A stretch of DNA of 64,000 nucleotides from Phytopythium helicoides (GCA_024867545.1 JANFNE010000001.1:1736001-1800000); one strand, 5' to 3'. Shown: positions 11,126 through 24,732, numbered from the stretch's first letter. Numbers and translations are program-made. Notes: generated from the sequence alone by a model not told the origin.

Positions 11126-12590
11126 TCAGGAAGCAGACCGTGCGCGTTGGAACATCAACGCGCGTTCCGGGGCGATGCCGTGCACGCGGGATATGAAGCG
11201 TGAGACTTTCGCGAAGCCACGCAGGCGTCACACGTGGAGCTCGCACCTCGGTGCGAGTGCCCAACAATTTTCCTCTTCTCGCTCTCTTGCACCTATAGAT
11301 CGCGTCCTGGATCGCGCGAGCCAGAAACCGCAGGATCCGCTGACGTGGTGCTGTCGAGGCTGGAGCCTCGTGCCTGTTTCTGATATTCCTGCTCCATGGG
11401 CCGAAGCCGAAGCCACCTTCTCGAAGGAGGAGGAGGTCCGTACAGGTACCTCTCGAGCGGGCTGATCGTTGACTCGGCTGTTGAGTGGACACCCGTGTCG
11501 CAGCCGCGAGCCCTCTGTCCGTCTACCGAGCTCGTTGATCCCGCGACGCACTCGAAGCCAACCACCAGCCAGCCAACTTGCTCGATGGCCACGTGATGCA
11601 AATTTTGGGCTGCACAGAAGCGTGAGCCGCTTGGAGCCGAGCCTCGACGGCCCTTGGCACCCCGAAAGCCCGCAGCCGCTTGCAGTTGCGCGCGACGAGA
11701 GATGAGCCCTCGGCGGGCTCATCTCTAGCTCACCAAGAGGGCCAGCCACAAGCTGTATCCATGCTTGTGACCTGCGGACTCACTAGGGACAGTCTCTTGT
11801 GCACGCTGGCGAGAACGAGTTCAGTTTTGCTCTGCGAGCAGTTTGCTTACGCTGGTGGTGGCGGTGGAGCGACCACAATGGAGCAGTGGTGGGGAAATCG
11901 CCAAGCTGATGGAGCGATCGAGGCCCGCGTCCCTTTGAGCTCGCGACGGTCGAGGGAGCTCGTTCTACTCAGGCGGGCGTCGCAGCGTCGACGGGAAAAA
12001 GCAAACCGCGTTCTCGCCCTCGCTCGACCCGTTTGCAGTCCTCGACGTCGATGTCGTCGAGTGATCGGCGTGTCAAAATGCTTGAGGCGCATCATGCAGC
12101 GGCGCACCCATCTCTCCATCGTTCCCGTGCCCATCCCACGTATGAATAGCGTGGGCCACGCTATCCTCCCCCTCGTCACAGCCACAACTTGCCCCACATG
12201 GCGCCGCTGCCTGCCAAATCCAGCGCCACGACGGGACACACGGGCGAGCCTTTACGCATTAGGAGCCCGCGGCAGGCCAGCGCTCACGTCGACGAGTGGC
12301 GCCGGGAGCTCCAACGTCAACGTCCACGTGACGTAACGCGTCGTCGCGGCGTCGTGCGGGTCGGCGCCAATGTGTGACGCCGTGGCCTCAGCGCCGCTCG
12401 GGCCAGTTCGCCACCGCTCCGCTCCGGCGCCTGGGTGCACCGCCGCTCGGATCGCTCTCGGCGGTGGAAAGATCCTCCTCCAAGCGGCGGCAGACCCACC
12501 GGAAGGCCGCTCGACGGATCCTTAATCCTGCAGCCGCATCTGTAGATTACCGTAGATCCTCCAGAAGGACGTCGAGTCGCCCCATGCGGC
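11126..12590. other. GC-rich stretch without a convincing gene
   Basis: About 1.5 kb in which open frames exist on both strands but are Arg/Ser/Pro-rich, overlap each other and contain no recognisable motif. The longest minus-strand frame (about 12239-11847) ends in a proline run and looks like composition bias. The perfect hairpin at 11698-11726 lies here. Confidence 0.5.
11698..11726. repeat. Perfect 12-bp inverted repeat with 5-nt loop
   Basis: The arm AGAGATGAGCCC (11698-11709) is followed by the loop TCGGC and then the exact reverse complement GGGCTCATCTCT (11715-11726). There is no T-run after it and no gene assigned on either side. Confidence 0.85.
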
Positions 12591-12615
12591 GAGTCGAGTC
12601 GAGTCGAGTCGAGTC
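12591..12615. repeat. (GAGTC)5 pentanucleotide repeat
   Basis: Five perfect tandem copies of GAGTC, about 215 bp upstream of the sorting nexin start. GTCGAGTCG also occurs just before it, at 12570-12580. The position is in the likely 5' region of the gene at 12832. Confidence 0.9.
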
Positions 12616-12831
12616 GCCTGGCGCAGATAGTGTGCGTCACGCTATCGCTGCGGGTCGTGGCGTCGCGTCGTAGAAACAAGCCAGAGTTTCTTTCTCGCAG
12701 TCGGATCTTGAAGGCCGGAGCTGGGAGGGGGCGGATCATGGCCCATGGGCCGCCGCCCTGGCCGCCAGCCGCTCACAACCGCATCCGACGACTCCCGCGC
12801 ACGCCCAGCCAGTCCCCAGCGAGTCCCAGCG

Positions 12832-14289
12832 ATGCCCGCGGCCCTCAAGGTGACGGTGGGCGCGGCCGGCAAGGTCGGCGACGGCGTCAACGCTTACTAC
12901 GTGTTCCCAGTCACGACCGCCAACCTGGCGCACGAGCCGCTGCGCGTCGACCGCCGCTACTCGGACTTTCTGTGGCTGCACCTGCAGCTCAAGCGCCACT
13001 GCGCGGGCTACATCATCCCGCCACTGCCCGCCAAGGTCGTCGGGTTCCTGCAGGGACCAGAGTTCCTCGAGCAGCGCCGCGCAGGGCTGGAGAGATTCCT
13101 GCGCAAGGTCGTCGCGCACGACGAGCTGCGCGAGTCGGGATTCTTCCGGTCCTTCCTCGAGTGCTCCCAGGTCGAGCTCACGGCGCTCAAGGCTGACGCG
13201 GGCGGCGCCGCAGCGCTCGCCACGCCGCGCAACGCCGACAGCCCCGCCTCCGAGGCGTCGTTCGCGTCGTCGCCAGGCGCCGCGCTCTCGCGCTCCTCGT
13301 CATTCACCTCCACGCCCACATCCTTCGCATCCGTCGTGCAGCAGACACAAATGATCAATAGCTGGTGGGGCAAGGCCCGCCAGCGCATCGCTGAGAACAA
13401 CCAGCTCCGCCTGCTCGCCGCGCGAGCGGGACACGAGCTGCCGCGAGCCAACACCATTGAAGACCCTGCCTTCGACGCCAACGTCCAGTACCTCGCCGAG
13501 CTCGACGCGCAGGTGGCGCAGCTCAAGGCCAAGGTGCGCGCCGCTCACCGCCAGAACAAGCTCTCGGCCGGCGCCTACTGCGACCTCATCGAGTGCATGA
13601 GCGCCATGGCCGACGCCGAGGAGGAGCGCGGAGAGATGCCCGCGTCCTATTTCAGTGCCCTGCTTGCCGTGCTCGACACGCGCGCGCGTCAGATGGACGG
13701 CGAGTTTGAGAAGTTCGCCACGCGTATCGACAGCCTCGCGCGCTGGGTCAAGGCCGTGCAGCGCGCCGTCGCCGTCCGCGAGGATCGCCGCCTGCACTAC
13801 CAGGCGCAGCTGGCCGCCCGCCCGTCGAAGGAATCGTCGGAGAAGACGCCGCTGGACGACCAGCCGGATGAGAACAACAACGGTGAGCCGCTCGACAACG
13901 AGCTGCTCGAGGCCAAGGAGGAGTTCGAGACGGTGCACGCGCGCGTCATGAAGGAGATCTCGCGCTTCCGCAGCGAGAAGGCGGTCGAGCTGCGCAAGAT
14001 GTTCCTCGAGTTTGCGGCGCTCCAGGTGCGCTGCACGACGGAGCTCAACGAAGTGCTCGCCAGCACCAACAAGGCGCTCAACGAGCCGCTGCCGCCGCAG
14101 CTCCGCACCACTGGCTCGACGTCCTTCTACGACTCGGCGTCGTCGGTCGGCAGCAGCAGTGGCGACGAGAACAACAACAACGAGTCCAACAAGGTCGTGC
14201 CCTCCTCGGTGCCCACCAAGTCTCGGGTAGACGTCGCCAAGGAGAGCCTCATGAAGGCGCAGCAGTCGTACTCGGACGTGCGTCTGTAG
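12832..14289 (+). CDS. PX-BAR sorting nexin (SNX1/2/Vps5-like)
   Basis: 485 residues, single exon. The PX domain (about residues 1-115) shows the phosphoinositide-binding features RVDRRYSDF and IIPPLPAK, then FLEQRRAGLERFLRKV and FFRSFLE at its end. A Ser/Ala-rich linker follows. From about residue 165 to 430 there are long charged helices (AELDAQVAQLKAKVRAAHR, EFEKFATRIDSLARWVKAV, LEAKEEFETVHARVMKEI) that match a Vps5-type BAR region. Such proteins bind PI3P on endosomes and tubulate membranes for retrograde sorting. The start ATG at 12832 sits just before the PX core; an upstream in-frame GTG/ATG run near 12745 would add an Arg/Pro-rich tail unlike the family. The C-terminal Ser/Asn-rich tail is unusual but unremarkable. 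Confidence 0.85.
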   Translation: MPAALKVTVGAAGKVGDGVNAYYVFPVTTANLAHEPLRVDRRYSDFLWLHLQLKRHCAGYIIPPLPAKVVGFLQGPEFLEQRRAGLERFLRKVVAHDELRESGFFRSFLECSQVELTALKADAGGAAALATPRNADSPASEASFASSPGAALSRSSSFTSTPTSFASVVQQTQMINSWWGKARQRIAENNQLRLLAARAGHELPRANTIEDPAFDANVQYLAELDAQVAQLKAKVRAAHRQNKLSAGAYCDLIECMSAMADAEEERGEMPASYFSALLAVLDTRARQMDGEFEKFATRIDSLARWVKAVQRAVAVREDRRLHYQAQLAARPSKESSEKTPLDDQPDENNNGEPLDNELLEAKEEFETVHARVMKEISRFRSEKAVELRKMFLEFAALQVRCTTELNEVLASTNKALNEPLPPQLRTTGSTSFYDSASSVGSSSGDENNNNESNKVVPSSVPTKSRVDVAKESLMKAQQSYSDVRL

Positions 14290-14434
14290 GCGACTACTCG
14301 AGTGGTGTGAATGGTCTGACGGAGACGCAGCGAAGCACTCGACTATGAGTCCTTCGCCTCCTCGGACTCGTGTGCGTGCAAGCTCTAAACCGAATTGTTC
14401 AATACATACGTTGTATATTGGCTCCTCCAACACC

Positions 14435-17321
<2,887 letters not shown>

Positions 17322-17496
17322 TGAAGGAATCCACAGCCGTTTGTTGTTGCAGCTGGCAGCATCATCCATGCCGTCTCAGCGTCATCTGTAGCCTATCCCT
17401 GCGAAAACGGATGGCTAGCTGGTCGAGTCGTGCGTGGCAGCGTCTCACTTCAGTTCCGTCAGTCAGTCTCCCCGCATCGGCTCGAGGGAGATCGAC

Positions 17497-18222
17497 ATGG
17501 TGTCCACCACGCCCCGTGTGCGCCTGCACGGCGCCATCTTCGACCTAGACGGCACGCTGCTGGATACCGAGGGCATCAGCAAGATCGTCATCAACCGGCT
17601 GGTCGGCCGCTTTGGCAAGGAGTTCACGAGTGCCAACCAGAAGGCCATCCTCGGTCGCCCCGCCGCCGAGTGGACGCGCATGGTGCTGGGCTTTGCCGAG
17701 ATCCCCGAGAGCGTCCTGTCGCCCGAGCAGCTCTCCCGCGAGTGGGAGGATGGCATGCGCGAGCTCATCGCCGACTGCCCCGAGATCCCTGGTGGTATCG
17801 AGCTGCTTGCCAAGCTCAAGGCTGCTGGCGTGCCCATCGCGCTTGCCACGTCCTCGAGCTCGTCCGTGGTTGCCACCAAGAGGGAGCACCACCCAGAGCT
17901 CTTCTCGTACTTTGACGTCATCGTGTGCGGCGATGACAAGGCGGTCAAGCAGGGAAAGCCCGCTCCTTACATCTTCCAGGCGGCGGCGCGCCGGCTGTTC
18001 AAGCTCGATGAGGACGCCGAGCAGCTCCCGCAATGCGTTGTGTTCGAGGACTCGGTGAACGGTGTGACCGCAGGAAACGCTGCCGGCATGTACACGGTTG
18101 CTCTTCCCGATGTACGCATCCACACCGAGGCCAGCGACCGCGAGGAGCTCTTTGCGCACGCCAACGAGATGCTCGAGTCACTCTCGCTCTTTGACCTCGA
18201 CAAGTACGACTGGCAGCTGTGA
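17497..18222 (+). CDS. HAD-superfamily phosphatase (GS1/PUDP-like)
   Basis: 241 residues, single exon. All four HAD motifs are visible: motif I DLDGTLLDTEG near residue 17, motif II ATSSSSS near residue 126, the motif III lysine in KQGKPAPYIF, and motif IV FEDSVNG with the following AGNAAGM. The helical cap between motifs I and II places it in subfamily I, beta-phosphoglucomutase-like, with the DTE and GR.A pattern of GS1-type FMN or pseudouridine-5'-phosphate phosphatases. The exact substrate cannot be assigned. The start ATG at 17497 sits 15 residues before motif I, normal for the family; the in-frame upstream extension to 17434 is Ser/Arg-rich and unlikely. Confidence 0.85.
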   Translation: MVSTTPRVRLHGAIFDLDGTLLDTEGISKIVINRLVGRFGKEFTSANQKAILGRPAAEWTRMVLGFAEIPESVLSPEQLSREWEDGMRELIADCPEIPGGIELLAKLKAAGVPIALATSSSSSVVATKREHHPELFSYFDVIVCGDDKAVKQGKPAPYIFQAAARRLFKLDEDAEQLPQCVVFEDSVNGVTAGNAAGMYTVALPDVRIHTEASDREELFAHANEMLESLSLFDLDKYDWQL

Positions 18223-18356
18223 GCAGGAGAGCAAGATGTCGAGCCCATGTGAATACAAACCGGATAGAGTTTGCAGCAACGACTTCGCATTGAATACGAG
18301 GCAACTCGTAAAAATAGAGGTCGCAATCAGCAGTGCTCAAAGTGGCCGCCTTGGAA

Positions 18357-21284
18357 ATGCCAGGAGCTAGAAAGCCCATATTGACTGCTGGAAATGCTCC
18401 TAGTGGCGTCAAGGATGCATTCGCTGCGTGGCTAACGCAACTAGAAGGCGACGACGCACCTGAGAAGGTACTCGCCGCGCTGCAGCCTCGACGCCGCCAC
18501 CTCTCGCGAGCAGAACGCAGCGCACAAATCGAGCACGCACAACAGTCAACGACCACAAGTGCTCAGAAGCGCTCCGCCGTTGCAGAGGCCGTCGACGCAA
18601 GTAACGATTTGTGCAGGCAAAATTCGAGTAGGCTTCCGCCGATTGCCAGTGCCATTGAGAAGCAAGCATCGGCACAAAGGAGGCACCAAGCTCTTGTGGA
18701 CCAAGCCAGTTACTCCGCACTGAACAATTCATATACTCCAGACTTGTCGCCCGGCTTAGGCTTCTTCGTTCGCCTTACTGATGCTGTCATAGCGGGGAAT
18801 GTTGGGCGACTGGCGAGCACTTCAACCAAGCAAAATGTGGCACCCACAAGTGGAAATGCTAAAGTTCGTGAATACGAACTACGGAATTTTCCTATTCGTA
18901 TCGTTCCGACTCTCCTTCGGGTTCGACCACATGCTTATCGGAGCCCACAATCCAATCAACGTACATGGTTTATGGCACTGCTTGCTTCTCGCCATATGAA
19001 CGACGACGACGAAGAAAGCGTCGCCAGTTCAGAGCTAAGAGCAAATTCTTCATCAACAAATTCGTTACCATCGGGAAAGTTTTCCTCAAAGACCATACCA
19101 GGTAGCGCATGGATTCTCCACATTCGTATATACATGCTGTCATCACAGCCCAAACAGAGTGGTAGCGATGCCTTGCCTAGCGATGGTCGTCGAGAGGTGG
19201 TGCGTACACTGCTGTCTTCCTGGGTCTCTATGTCGAGTGGCGGTCACTTTGGTGGCGGTATTCGAGCTGTTTATAAAAGAAAGTCGCTTCCAAGTCTGAA
19301 CGAACCCTTCAACGCAAGTGGTACTAAATTATGCCTGCTTCGATCGATCGAAGAAATTGAAAAAGCAGTGGATACACTATGTAACGAGTTCATCGATCGC
19401 GATAACTGGGGTTTCAATCATCCTGTAGGTGACAATGTCAATTCCCTAGACAACAACGCTGAGCACAGCAACGACGTCCAACCGGAGGATGTCGTAGAAG
19501 CGATTCAACCGTACATCCCAAGCCGAAGCAGCCTTCATAGCGGTACAAATAACAAAGCGTTTGCAGCTGAGAGGAGTGCGTGGATTGCTCGATGCTCATT
19601 TCGTAAGAAAGAGAAGAACTCTTCTACAATCTGGATCTTGTCAGGCGGTGGAGAGGTCGGAACCAGCTCAAACGCGAACGAACCAGCGGTTGCAATGACA
19701 GTGGATGAGAAATCAGACATCTGCCAGATTGTTAAGTGCACTAGCTCGCAATCGTGGACTGAACCGCGCCTTCTTACAACCGCTCTTGCACTAGATTTGG
19801 AGCGCATCCTCAAAATGTCATTCAAGGAGATTGTAGTCGACATGATTCAGGGCAGTGACGGCGGCTGGTGGATAGTGCAAGTCAAAGCATTTGAAATCCG
19901 ACAGCAAGAAGGGCCACCTCGGCATCGTGATGATCCAAGTTCTCGACGAACAAAATCTGCTCCGGAAAGACTTGGCTCTTCGATCACCAACTCCGCTCAT
20001 CAGTATCGGAAATGGCGGTGTGCTGGTCGCTACTGCGCTATTGTCCAAGACGAAACGTCGAGCGACATATTGATCCTTCCAAAAGAAGACAGTGCGACTG
20101 AACCATGCGGATATCTAAGCTTGAAAGTCGTGCGTAGCTGTGAATTTGTCGACGATTATTATTGCCGGCGAAACGTAAGCCTGGGTGGTGGCTTTGAAAG
20201 CTTCTCAACATCACTAGCTTTTCACTTGCAACATGAATTACCGAGGAAGGAAACACGACAGCTGTATGAGCCTCAGTCACTGTGCAGTTCTTGCATGCGG
20301 CGCTACTATCAGCTTCGAGAACAATTGGACCAGACTCTTTCTGGCGAATCCAACACGGAATCTACGTTGAGCCGTAGCAAAAGATCATCGATGCCAAAAC
20401 TGGCAAGGCAGACAGCAAGCACAGGGAAGTTGCAACCTGCAAAGCCTCGGTTTTTGCCGACGCTGCCATCAGCTAGTGAGTTATCGTTCGATAATGGTAT
20501 CGGCTGTGGGGACGGTTCAGGTTTAATCTACCCAAGCGTGTCCGCCCCTGACCTGCTTCCTCGTGCTCGAGAAATTCAGCAAACCCATTGTGACAGCAAC
20601 GACTCCAAAGCGTCTTCAATGTACAATTATGTTGAACAGCTTGCAGAGATGGACAAGTTCCTCGACCTCCCGACTACGACCGCTGGAACACAAAAGGATA
20701 GACCCGACCCATCCAACAAAGACCCAGTAGAAGATGTGTATGCTCGCATATTCAGCCCCTCGGACCAGCAGCGCCGAGTCGATGCAATTTGGCAGAGCGT
20801 TGCACCTAAATCTCTTCCTTTCGACATCAAACAGGAGCGGACCAAGCAGCCGTATAACAGGTTCTCTGTTGCTGATGAGCTCCGTCAAGTACGTGATGAG
20901 CAAGCGAATGACTGTACTCCCTTCGCTGAAGGAAAGAGCAACAAGATTACTGTAAGCGTAAATCGCTCGGATCCTTCAGTGAATCGTTCGAAGAAGCCAC
21001 ATCAAATACGGCTGAGCGACTGTCGTGCGCTGTTCAGCGACGATGCGTTCAAGGATCGACTTGTCAAAGAAGCTGTCGATGCGATTTGTGAGCGTGGAGA
21101 AAAGGTTTGTTTCGTCGTGATGCCAGGGCCAAGCGGAGCAGATGACGATGGATTACCGGACATTGGTTTACGATCACTGCTGCTCGATGTCAAGGACATA
21201 CTAGGCGCTTCTGGCTATGTACTAGGCCAAGCACCACAGATTGTACATGAAGCAAGTGGCTGTATTACAATGACCGTCGAGTGA
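18357..21284 (+). CDS. Large hypothetical protein, 975 aa
   Basis: Single open exon starting at the first ATG (18357); the frame is open from a GTG at 18333. No known domain is recognised. The chain is mostly hydrophilic with Ser/Arg-rich segments, but several ordered-looking blocks occur: WILHIRIYMLSSQP near residue 255, CLLRSIEEIEKAVDTL near 330, DLERILKMSFKEIVVDMIQG followed by GGWWIVQVKAFEI near 480-515, CSSCMRRYYQLREQLDQ near 645 (a CxxC with a helix), and a C-terminal VCFVVMPGPSG with LRSLLLDVKDILGASGYVLG. The gene is a good coding candidate because of its length and even codon use. It lies between the HAD gene and the convergent BCKDHA gene. A scaffolding or cytoskeletal role is possible but unsupported. 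Confidence 0.65.
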   Translation: MPGARKPILTAGNAPSGVKDAFAAWLTQLEGDDAPEKVLAALQPRRRHLSRAERSAQIEHAQQSTTTSAQKRSAVAEAVDASNDLCRQNSSRLPPIASAIEKQASAQRRHQALVDQASYSALNNSYTPDLSPGLGFFVRLTDAVIAGNVGRLASTSTKQNVAPTSGNAKVREYELRNFPIRIVPTLLRVRPHAYRSPQSNQRTWFMALLASRHMNDDDEESVASSELRANSSSTNSLPSGKFSSKTIPGSAWILHIRIYMLSSQPKQSGSDALPSDGRREVVRTLLSSWVSMSSGGHFGGGIRAVYKRKSLPSLNEPFNASGTKLCLLRSIEEIEKAVDTLCNEFIDRDNWGFNHPVGDNVNSLDNNAEHSNDVQPEDVVEAIQPYIPSRSSLHSGTNNKAFAAERSAWIARCSFRKKEKNSSTIWILSGGGEVGTSSNANEPAVAMTVDEKSDICQIVKCTSSQSWTEPRLLTTALALDLERILKMSFKEIVVDMIQGSDGGWWIVQVKAFEIRQQEGPPRHRDDPSSRRTKSAPERLGSSITNSAHQYRKWRCAGRYCAIVQDETSSDILILPKEDSATEPCGYLSLKVVRSCEFVDDYYCRRNVSLGGGFESFSTSLAFHLQHELPRKETRQLYEPQSLCSSCMRRYYQLREQLDQTLSGESNTESTLSRSKRSSMPKLARQTASTGKLQPAKPRFLPTLPSASELSFDNGIGCGDGSGLIYPSVSAPDLLPRAREIQQTHCDSNDSKASSMYNYVEQLAEMDKFLDLPTTTAGTQKDRPDPSNKDPVEDVYARIFSPSDQQRRVDAIWQSVAPKSLPFDIKQERTKQPYNRFSVADELRQVRDEQANDCTPFAEGKSNKITVSVNRSDPSVNRSKKPHQIRLSDCRALFSDDAFKDRLVKEAVDAICERGEKVCFVVMPGPSGADDDGLPDIGLRSLLLDVKDILGASGYVLGQAPQIVHEASGCITMTVE

Positions 21285-21352
21285 GTCTGTTGTAGCAAAA
21301 GCTTACCAGCTAGTTAGTATAGCCCTAGCGTATACTAGCTGCGGCGTCTTCT

Positions 21353-23198
21353 CTAGTTCTCCTCGGCGTAGTAGTCTGGGTATTTTGCAACGTGCTCCAT
21401 CATTTCACGCTCTTGCTCCTACAGTGACCACAAAAATTGTAAACAATTAGCAACAATGTATGCCTCTCTATCGAATCAATATTTCCACCTACCAATAGAT
21501 GTGGAGTCTTCACGTCATAGACATCTTCAAAAAGTGTCGTGAGCGGAGGTGGTCCCTTCGTCTCAGCTTTTTGCAGCGCAGCGAGCACGTTAGTTCGCTC
21601 ATTGTCGCGAATGTGCTGGTCTTGTTCGTCAGAAATCCATCCTCGACTCTGTAATCCAGACACCAGGTAAATACATTGTTGGCAGATAGCATAATACACA
21701 AGACTCACCTGAAGGTACAGTTTCGTTCGATCGATTGGGTCGAAGCTCTCCTTCCAGTGCTTGATTTCTGCAACTTCGCGGTAGCGAGTAGAGTCGTCCG
21801 ATGTGGAGTGATGGCCTTGGCGGTATGACATTGCCTCGATCAACATGGGACGCTTATGCTCCATGATGAATTTTCGCGCTTCGCGAGTTGCAACGTGCAC
21901 AGCTAGGAAGTCGTTACCATCGACACGCATCACAGGGATGCCGTAGCCAGCACCACGCGACGCGATGCCATCTCCTCGGAACTGATCCATAGTCGGAGTA
22001 CTGATCGCAAAACCGTTGTTGCGACAAAAGAAGAGGATCGGCACTTCCTTCGTAGACGCAAAGTTCAGTGCGGCGTGGAAATCGCCTTCGCTTGCGGCTC
22101 CCTCACCAAAATAACAAACTGAAATGCGGTCTTCGTCGGCAAGCTTGAATCCATAGGCAGCACCGACAGCCTGATGCAGTGAATTTAAAAATTAGAAACG
22201 GAGAACAGCTGACGGACAGTTGAATAAAGTGGTTACCTGCGGAAGCTGCGTGGCGAGTGGAGAAGAGATGGTGTGATGGTTGAACCGACGGGAACCGTAG
22301 TGAACAGGCATCTGACGTCCTTTGCCGTGTCCGTCGCGGTTGCTAAAGCACTGCAGCATCCCAATGTGAGGATATCTAACTACGATGAATTTTCGCCAAC
22401 ATGTGAAATGCCAGTACCTGGTCTGCAAAGTTCTCCAAGGTGAATCCGCGCCACATCAACACGCCAGGTTCGCGATACTGTGCGAACACCATGTCGCCTG
22501 GATCATACACAGCACATTGGATTCAGATTGCTGGACAACAGACTCCTAGTGTTACTAGCAGGTGGCGTACCAAAACGAATTGCGGAGGCACTGCCGAAAG
22601 CGATCGCTTCCTCTCCGTACGACGTCATGTAGAAGGAAATTCGGCCCTACAATCGAGTCTCAGTTAGCACTAGGCACGAACCACGTATGGTAATCCAAGC
22701 GCACCTGTCGTTGGGCGTCGTAGAAGATGTTGTCCATCGCCTGCAAAAGCAGCAGCGATCAGTACCAGCCCACTAACACTTTACTGCCCTAAGCCTTCAC
22801 TCTCACATTTAAGCGCAGCATGCCCGTGTAGATTTCAGTGCACAGATCTTGTCCGAGCTCGGGGTCCGTAGCACCTTCCACCAGCTTGCCCTGCTCATCG
22901 AGAACTAACAGCGACCAATCTTCAGTCTCCAGACCGCAGTGACTACCGCACCATCCAGCACTCACTGCGGAAGCAGGACATGGGCGACTTGTCCAGCGGG
23001 TCGTGCACCTGCAGCGTCGACACGAGCGGCATCTCGGTGCCGGGGAAGTGTCCTAACACCGCCGTAAAATGGTCATTTCTCGTCCGTTTTCGCCCGGAAG
23101 ACCGCCAAAACGCGCCACGAACCGAGCGTCGAGCGCGCGCGCGCTCCCGAGACGAAGCGTCGGCCGGCCACGCGGCGCAGAGCGGCAGCGGCGAGCAT
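21353..23198 (-). CDS. BCKDHA: Branched-chain 2-oxoacid dehydrogenase E1 alpha subunit, mitochondrial
   Basis: E1 alpha of the mitochondrial complex that decarboxylates the keto acids of Leu, Ile and Val with thiamine diphosphate. The start ATG at 23198 opens [18 protein letters not shown], a typical basic, Ala-rich targeting peptide. The next exon gives [13 protein letters not shown]. Further exons encode [81 protein letters not shown] (diphosphate binding), [12 protein letters not shown] and [16 protein letters not shown], the phosphorylation loop in which the kinase-target serine is retained. The final short exon (21418-21353) ends YAEEN. About eight to ten exons separated by short introns. 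All expected blocks are present in order, so the gene looks intact; several exon borders were not fixed to the base. Confidence 0.92.
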
Positions 23199-23494
23199 GC
23201 TGAGGCACGGGGGCGAGTGACGCGCGGCCTTTCTGGCGGGTTTCCCTTTGGCTTGAACTTGCCAACTGGCGGCCGGTCGCATGCGAGCCTTCAACGTCAA
23301 CGAGGCTGATTCGACGAGCTCCGGGATTGGTGGAAACTGTGGTATTTCTATCCAATCACGTAAATATACAAAATTTGCACCAATCATCGCGAGCTGCGCT
23401 TTGACTGGTCATGTGCGAGGCGAGCGGCGCGGCAATCGGCAGCAGGCGCAGTCGCCCGCTAGCTCCAGTTCCTGCAGCCGCTCGACGTGCAGCC
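23199..23494. promoter_or_regulatory. Divergent promoter of BCKDHA and LLPH-like genes
   Basis: 296 bp between start codons, with CCAAT boxes at 23352-23356 and 23380-23384 on the side nearer the LLPH-like gene. No other recognisable element. Confidence 0.4.
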
Positions 23495-23957
23495 ATGGCC
23501 AAGAGTCTGCGCTCCAAGATCAAGCGCAAGTTCCGCACGGAGCTGCGCAAGCGCATCGGCGTGCCGCACCAGCAGGAGCAGGAGGCCAAGATCCAGGAGA
23601 ACCTCAAGAAGGCGCTCGTGGCCCAGGGTGCGTTTGCGACTGCGGCTGCGTTCGTGGGAGTTGTATGGGATGCGGAGGTGCTGACGGGTTCATGCAGGCG
23701 GCGGCAAGTCCGTGTTCGAGCTCAAGAAGCTCATGGGCTCGGCCGCGACGCCCGTGGCGGCCGTGGACGCCAGCATGGAGGAAGACGCGGCCGCGGGCTC
23801 GCTGGCCGAGGCCGAGGCCGAGCTGCTGAACGAGCAGGCCGAGGCCGCCAGCAAGCAGGCGGCCAAGGACAAGAAGAAGGCCGACAAGAAGCTGGCCAAC
23901 AAGCGGCGGAAGAAGAAGTTCGTGCACTTCCACACGCTGCGCAAGAAGGGCGTGTAG
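23495..23957 (+). CDS. LLPH-like small basic nuclear/nucleolar protein (DUF2423 family)
   Basis: 130 residues from exons 23495-23627 and 23698-23957 with a phase-1 intron. The N-terminus MAKSLRSKIKRKFRTELRKR is the diagnostic start of the LLP homolog/DUF2423 family (MAKSLRSK followed by basic residues), small chromatin- or nucleolus-associated proteins linked to ribosome biogenesis. The middle is acidic/Ala-rich, and the end is strongly basic (DKKKADKKLANKRRKKKFVH) before LRKKGV. Length is in the family range. Divergent from BCKDHA. Confidence 0.8.
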
Positions 23958-24057
23958 GCGCCGCGCAGCCCCGGCCGGCGCGCTCGGCCTGCGTACGTAC
24001 TCTAGACCGCGGGGTTATTTGATATCGTAATAAATGTGCATTGGCAGCTCGAGGCGC

Positions 24058-24651
24058 TCACTCGTCGTCCCAGTCGGACGCCTCCTGCGCCGGCTGGAAC
24101 GCCACGCGCTTGTCGTACTGGAAGCCCTGCTCCCCTGGCCGCACGATGTTGCGGTCGAACACCACGTCCATCTTTTGCTTCACCTGCTTTAGCTGTGCCT
24201 CCGACACGCGGTTGTAGTCCGCCTGCGGCAGCTGTGGCGCTGTCGTTGCTGCTGCTGGGCTGCATTGCTCCATCAGCCTCGCCACGAGCCGCTCCAGCTG
24301 CAGTCCAGCGTCAGCACTCGCACCACCGAGCTCGCAACCTTCTACCCAACGAGCCAACCTGCCGCGCAGACACCTTGCTACGGCTCAGCACCGCCGCGTG
24401 GGCCTCTGCGATCTCGTCTACGACGCTCCGGACGTCCTGCGCGCGTCCATTTCCCCGTCAAAACCGCGCCATTTCGCCTGCAAGTCGCGGCCCTCGCGCA
24501 CCCGCGGGCCCCGCGCCAGGCTCGCCGACAGGTCGACCTCGTGCAGGAAGAGCTGGCGGCCTGGCGCGCGCTCGTACTCGACGATGATGGCGGGCGGACG
24601 GAAGCGCAGCGCCAGCCGCCTGGGCTGGACCCCAACTGTGTCGCTTGCCAT
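24058..24651 (-). CDS. CEP19-like centrosomal/ciliary protein
   Basis: 150 residues in three exons: 24651-24502, 24436-24374 and 24297-24058, each a whole number of codons and GT-AG. CEP19 sits at basal bodies and helps recruit RABL2 for ciliary entry of IFT complexes. The N-terminal block RFRPPAIIVEYERAPGRQ matches the CEP19 hallmark (RF.PPAII..YE). The middle gives VVDEIAEAHAAVLSRSK, and the end gives QLKQVKQKMDVVFDRNIV, then FQYDKRVAFQ and the acidic terminus SDWDDE, parallel to the family. The 65 bp first intron is needed to restore frame and was deduced from phase. Its presence agrees with an organism that makes flagellate zoospores. The start codon is only 81 bp from that of the HIT gene. 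Confidence 0.85.
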
Positions 24652-24732
24652 GGAGGTTTCCGGCGGAAAAAGAAAATAAAAATCCGATTATTCCACCGCT
24701 GCGGCCACTTGCCGAAGATCCGAGCCGCCGCC

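Noticed and set aside
12317..12739. Minus-strand open frame of 140 codons
   Set aside because: Arg/Ser/Thr-rich with an embedded (GACTC)n repeat product and no family resemblance; likely composition-driven.
12745..12831. Extended N-terminus of the sorting nexin (GRRPGRQPL...)
   Set aside because: Starts at GTG/ATG in an Arg/Pro-rich run unlike PX proteins; the ATG at 12832 immediately precedes the PX fold.
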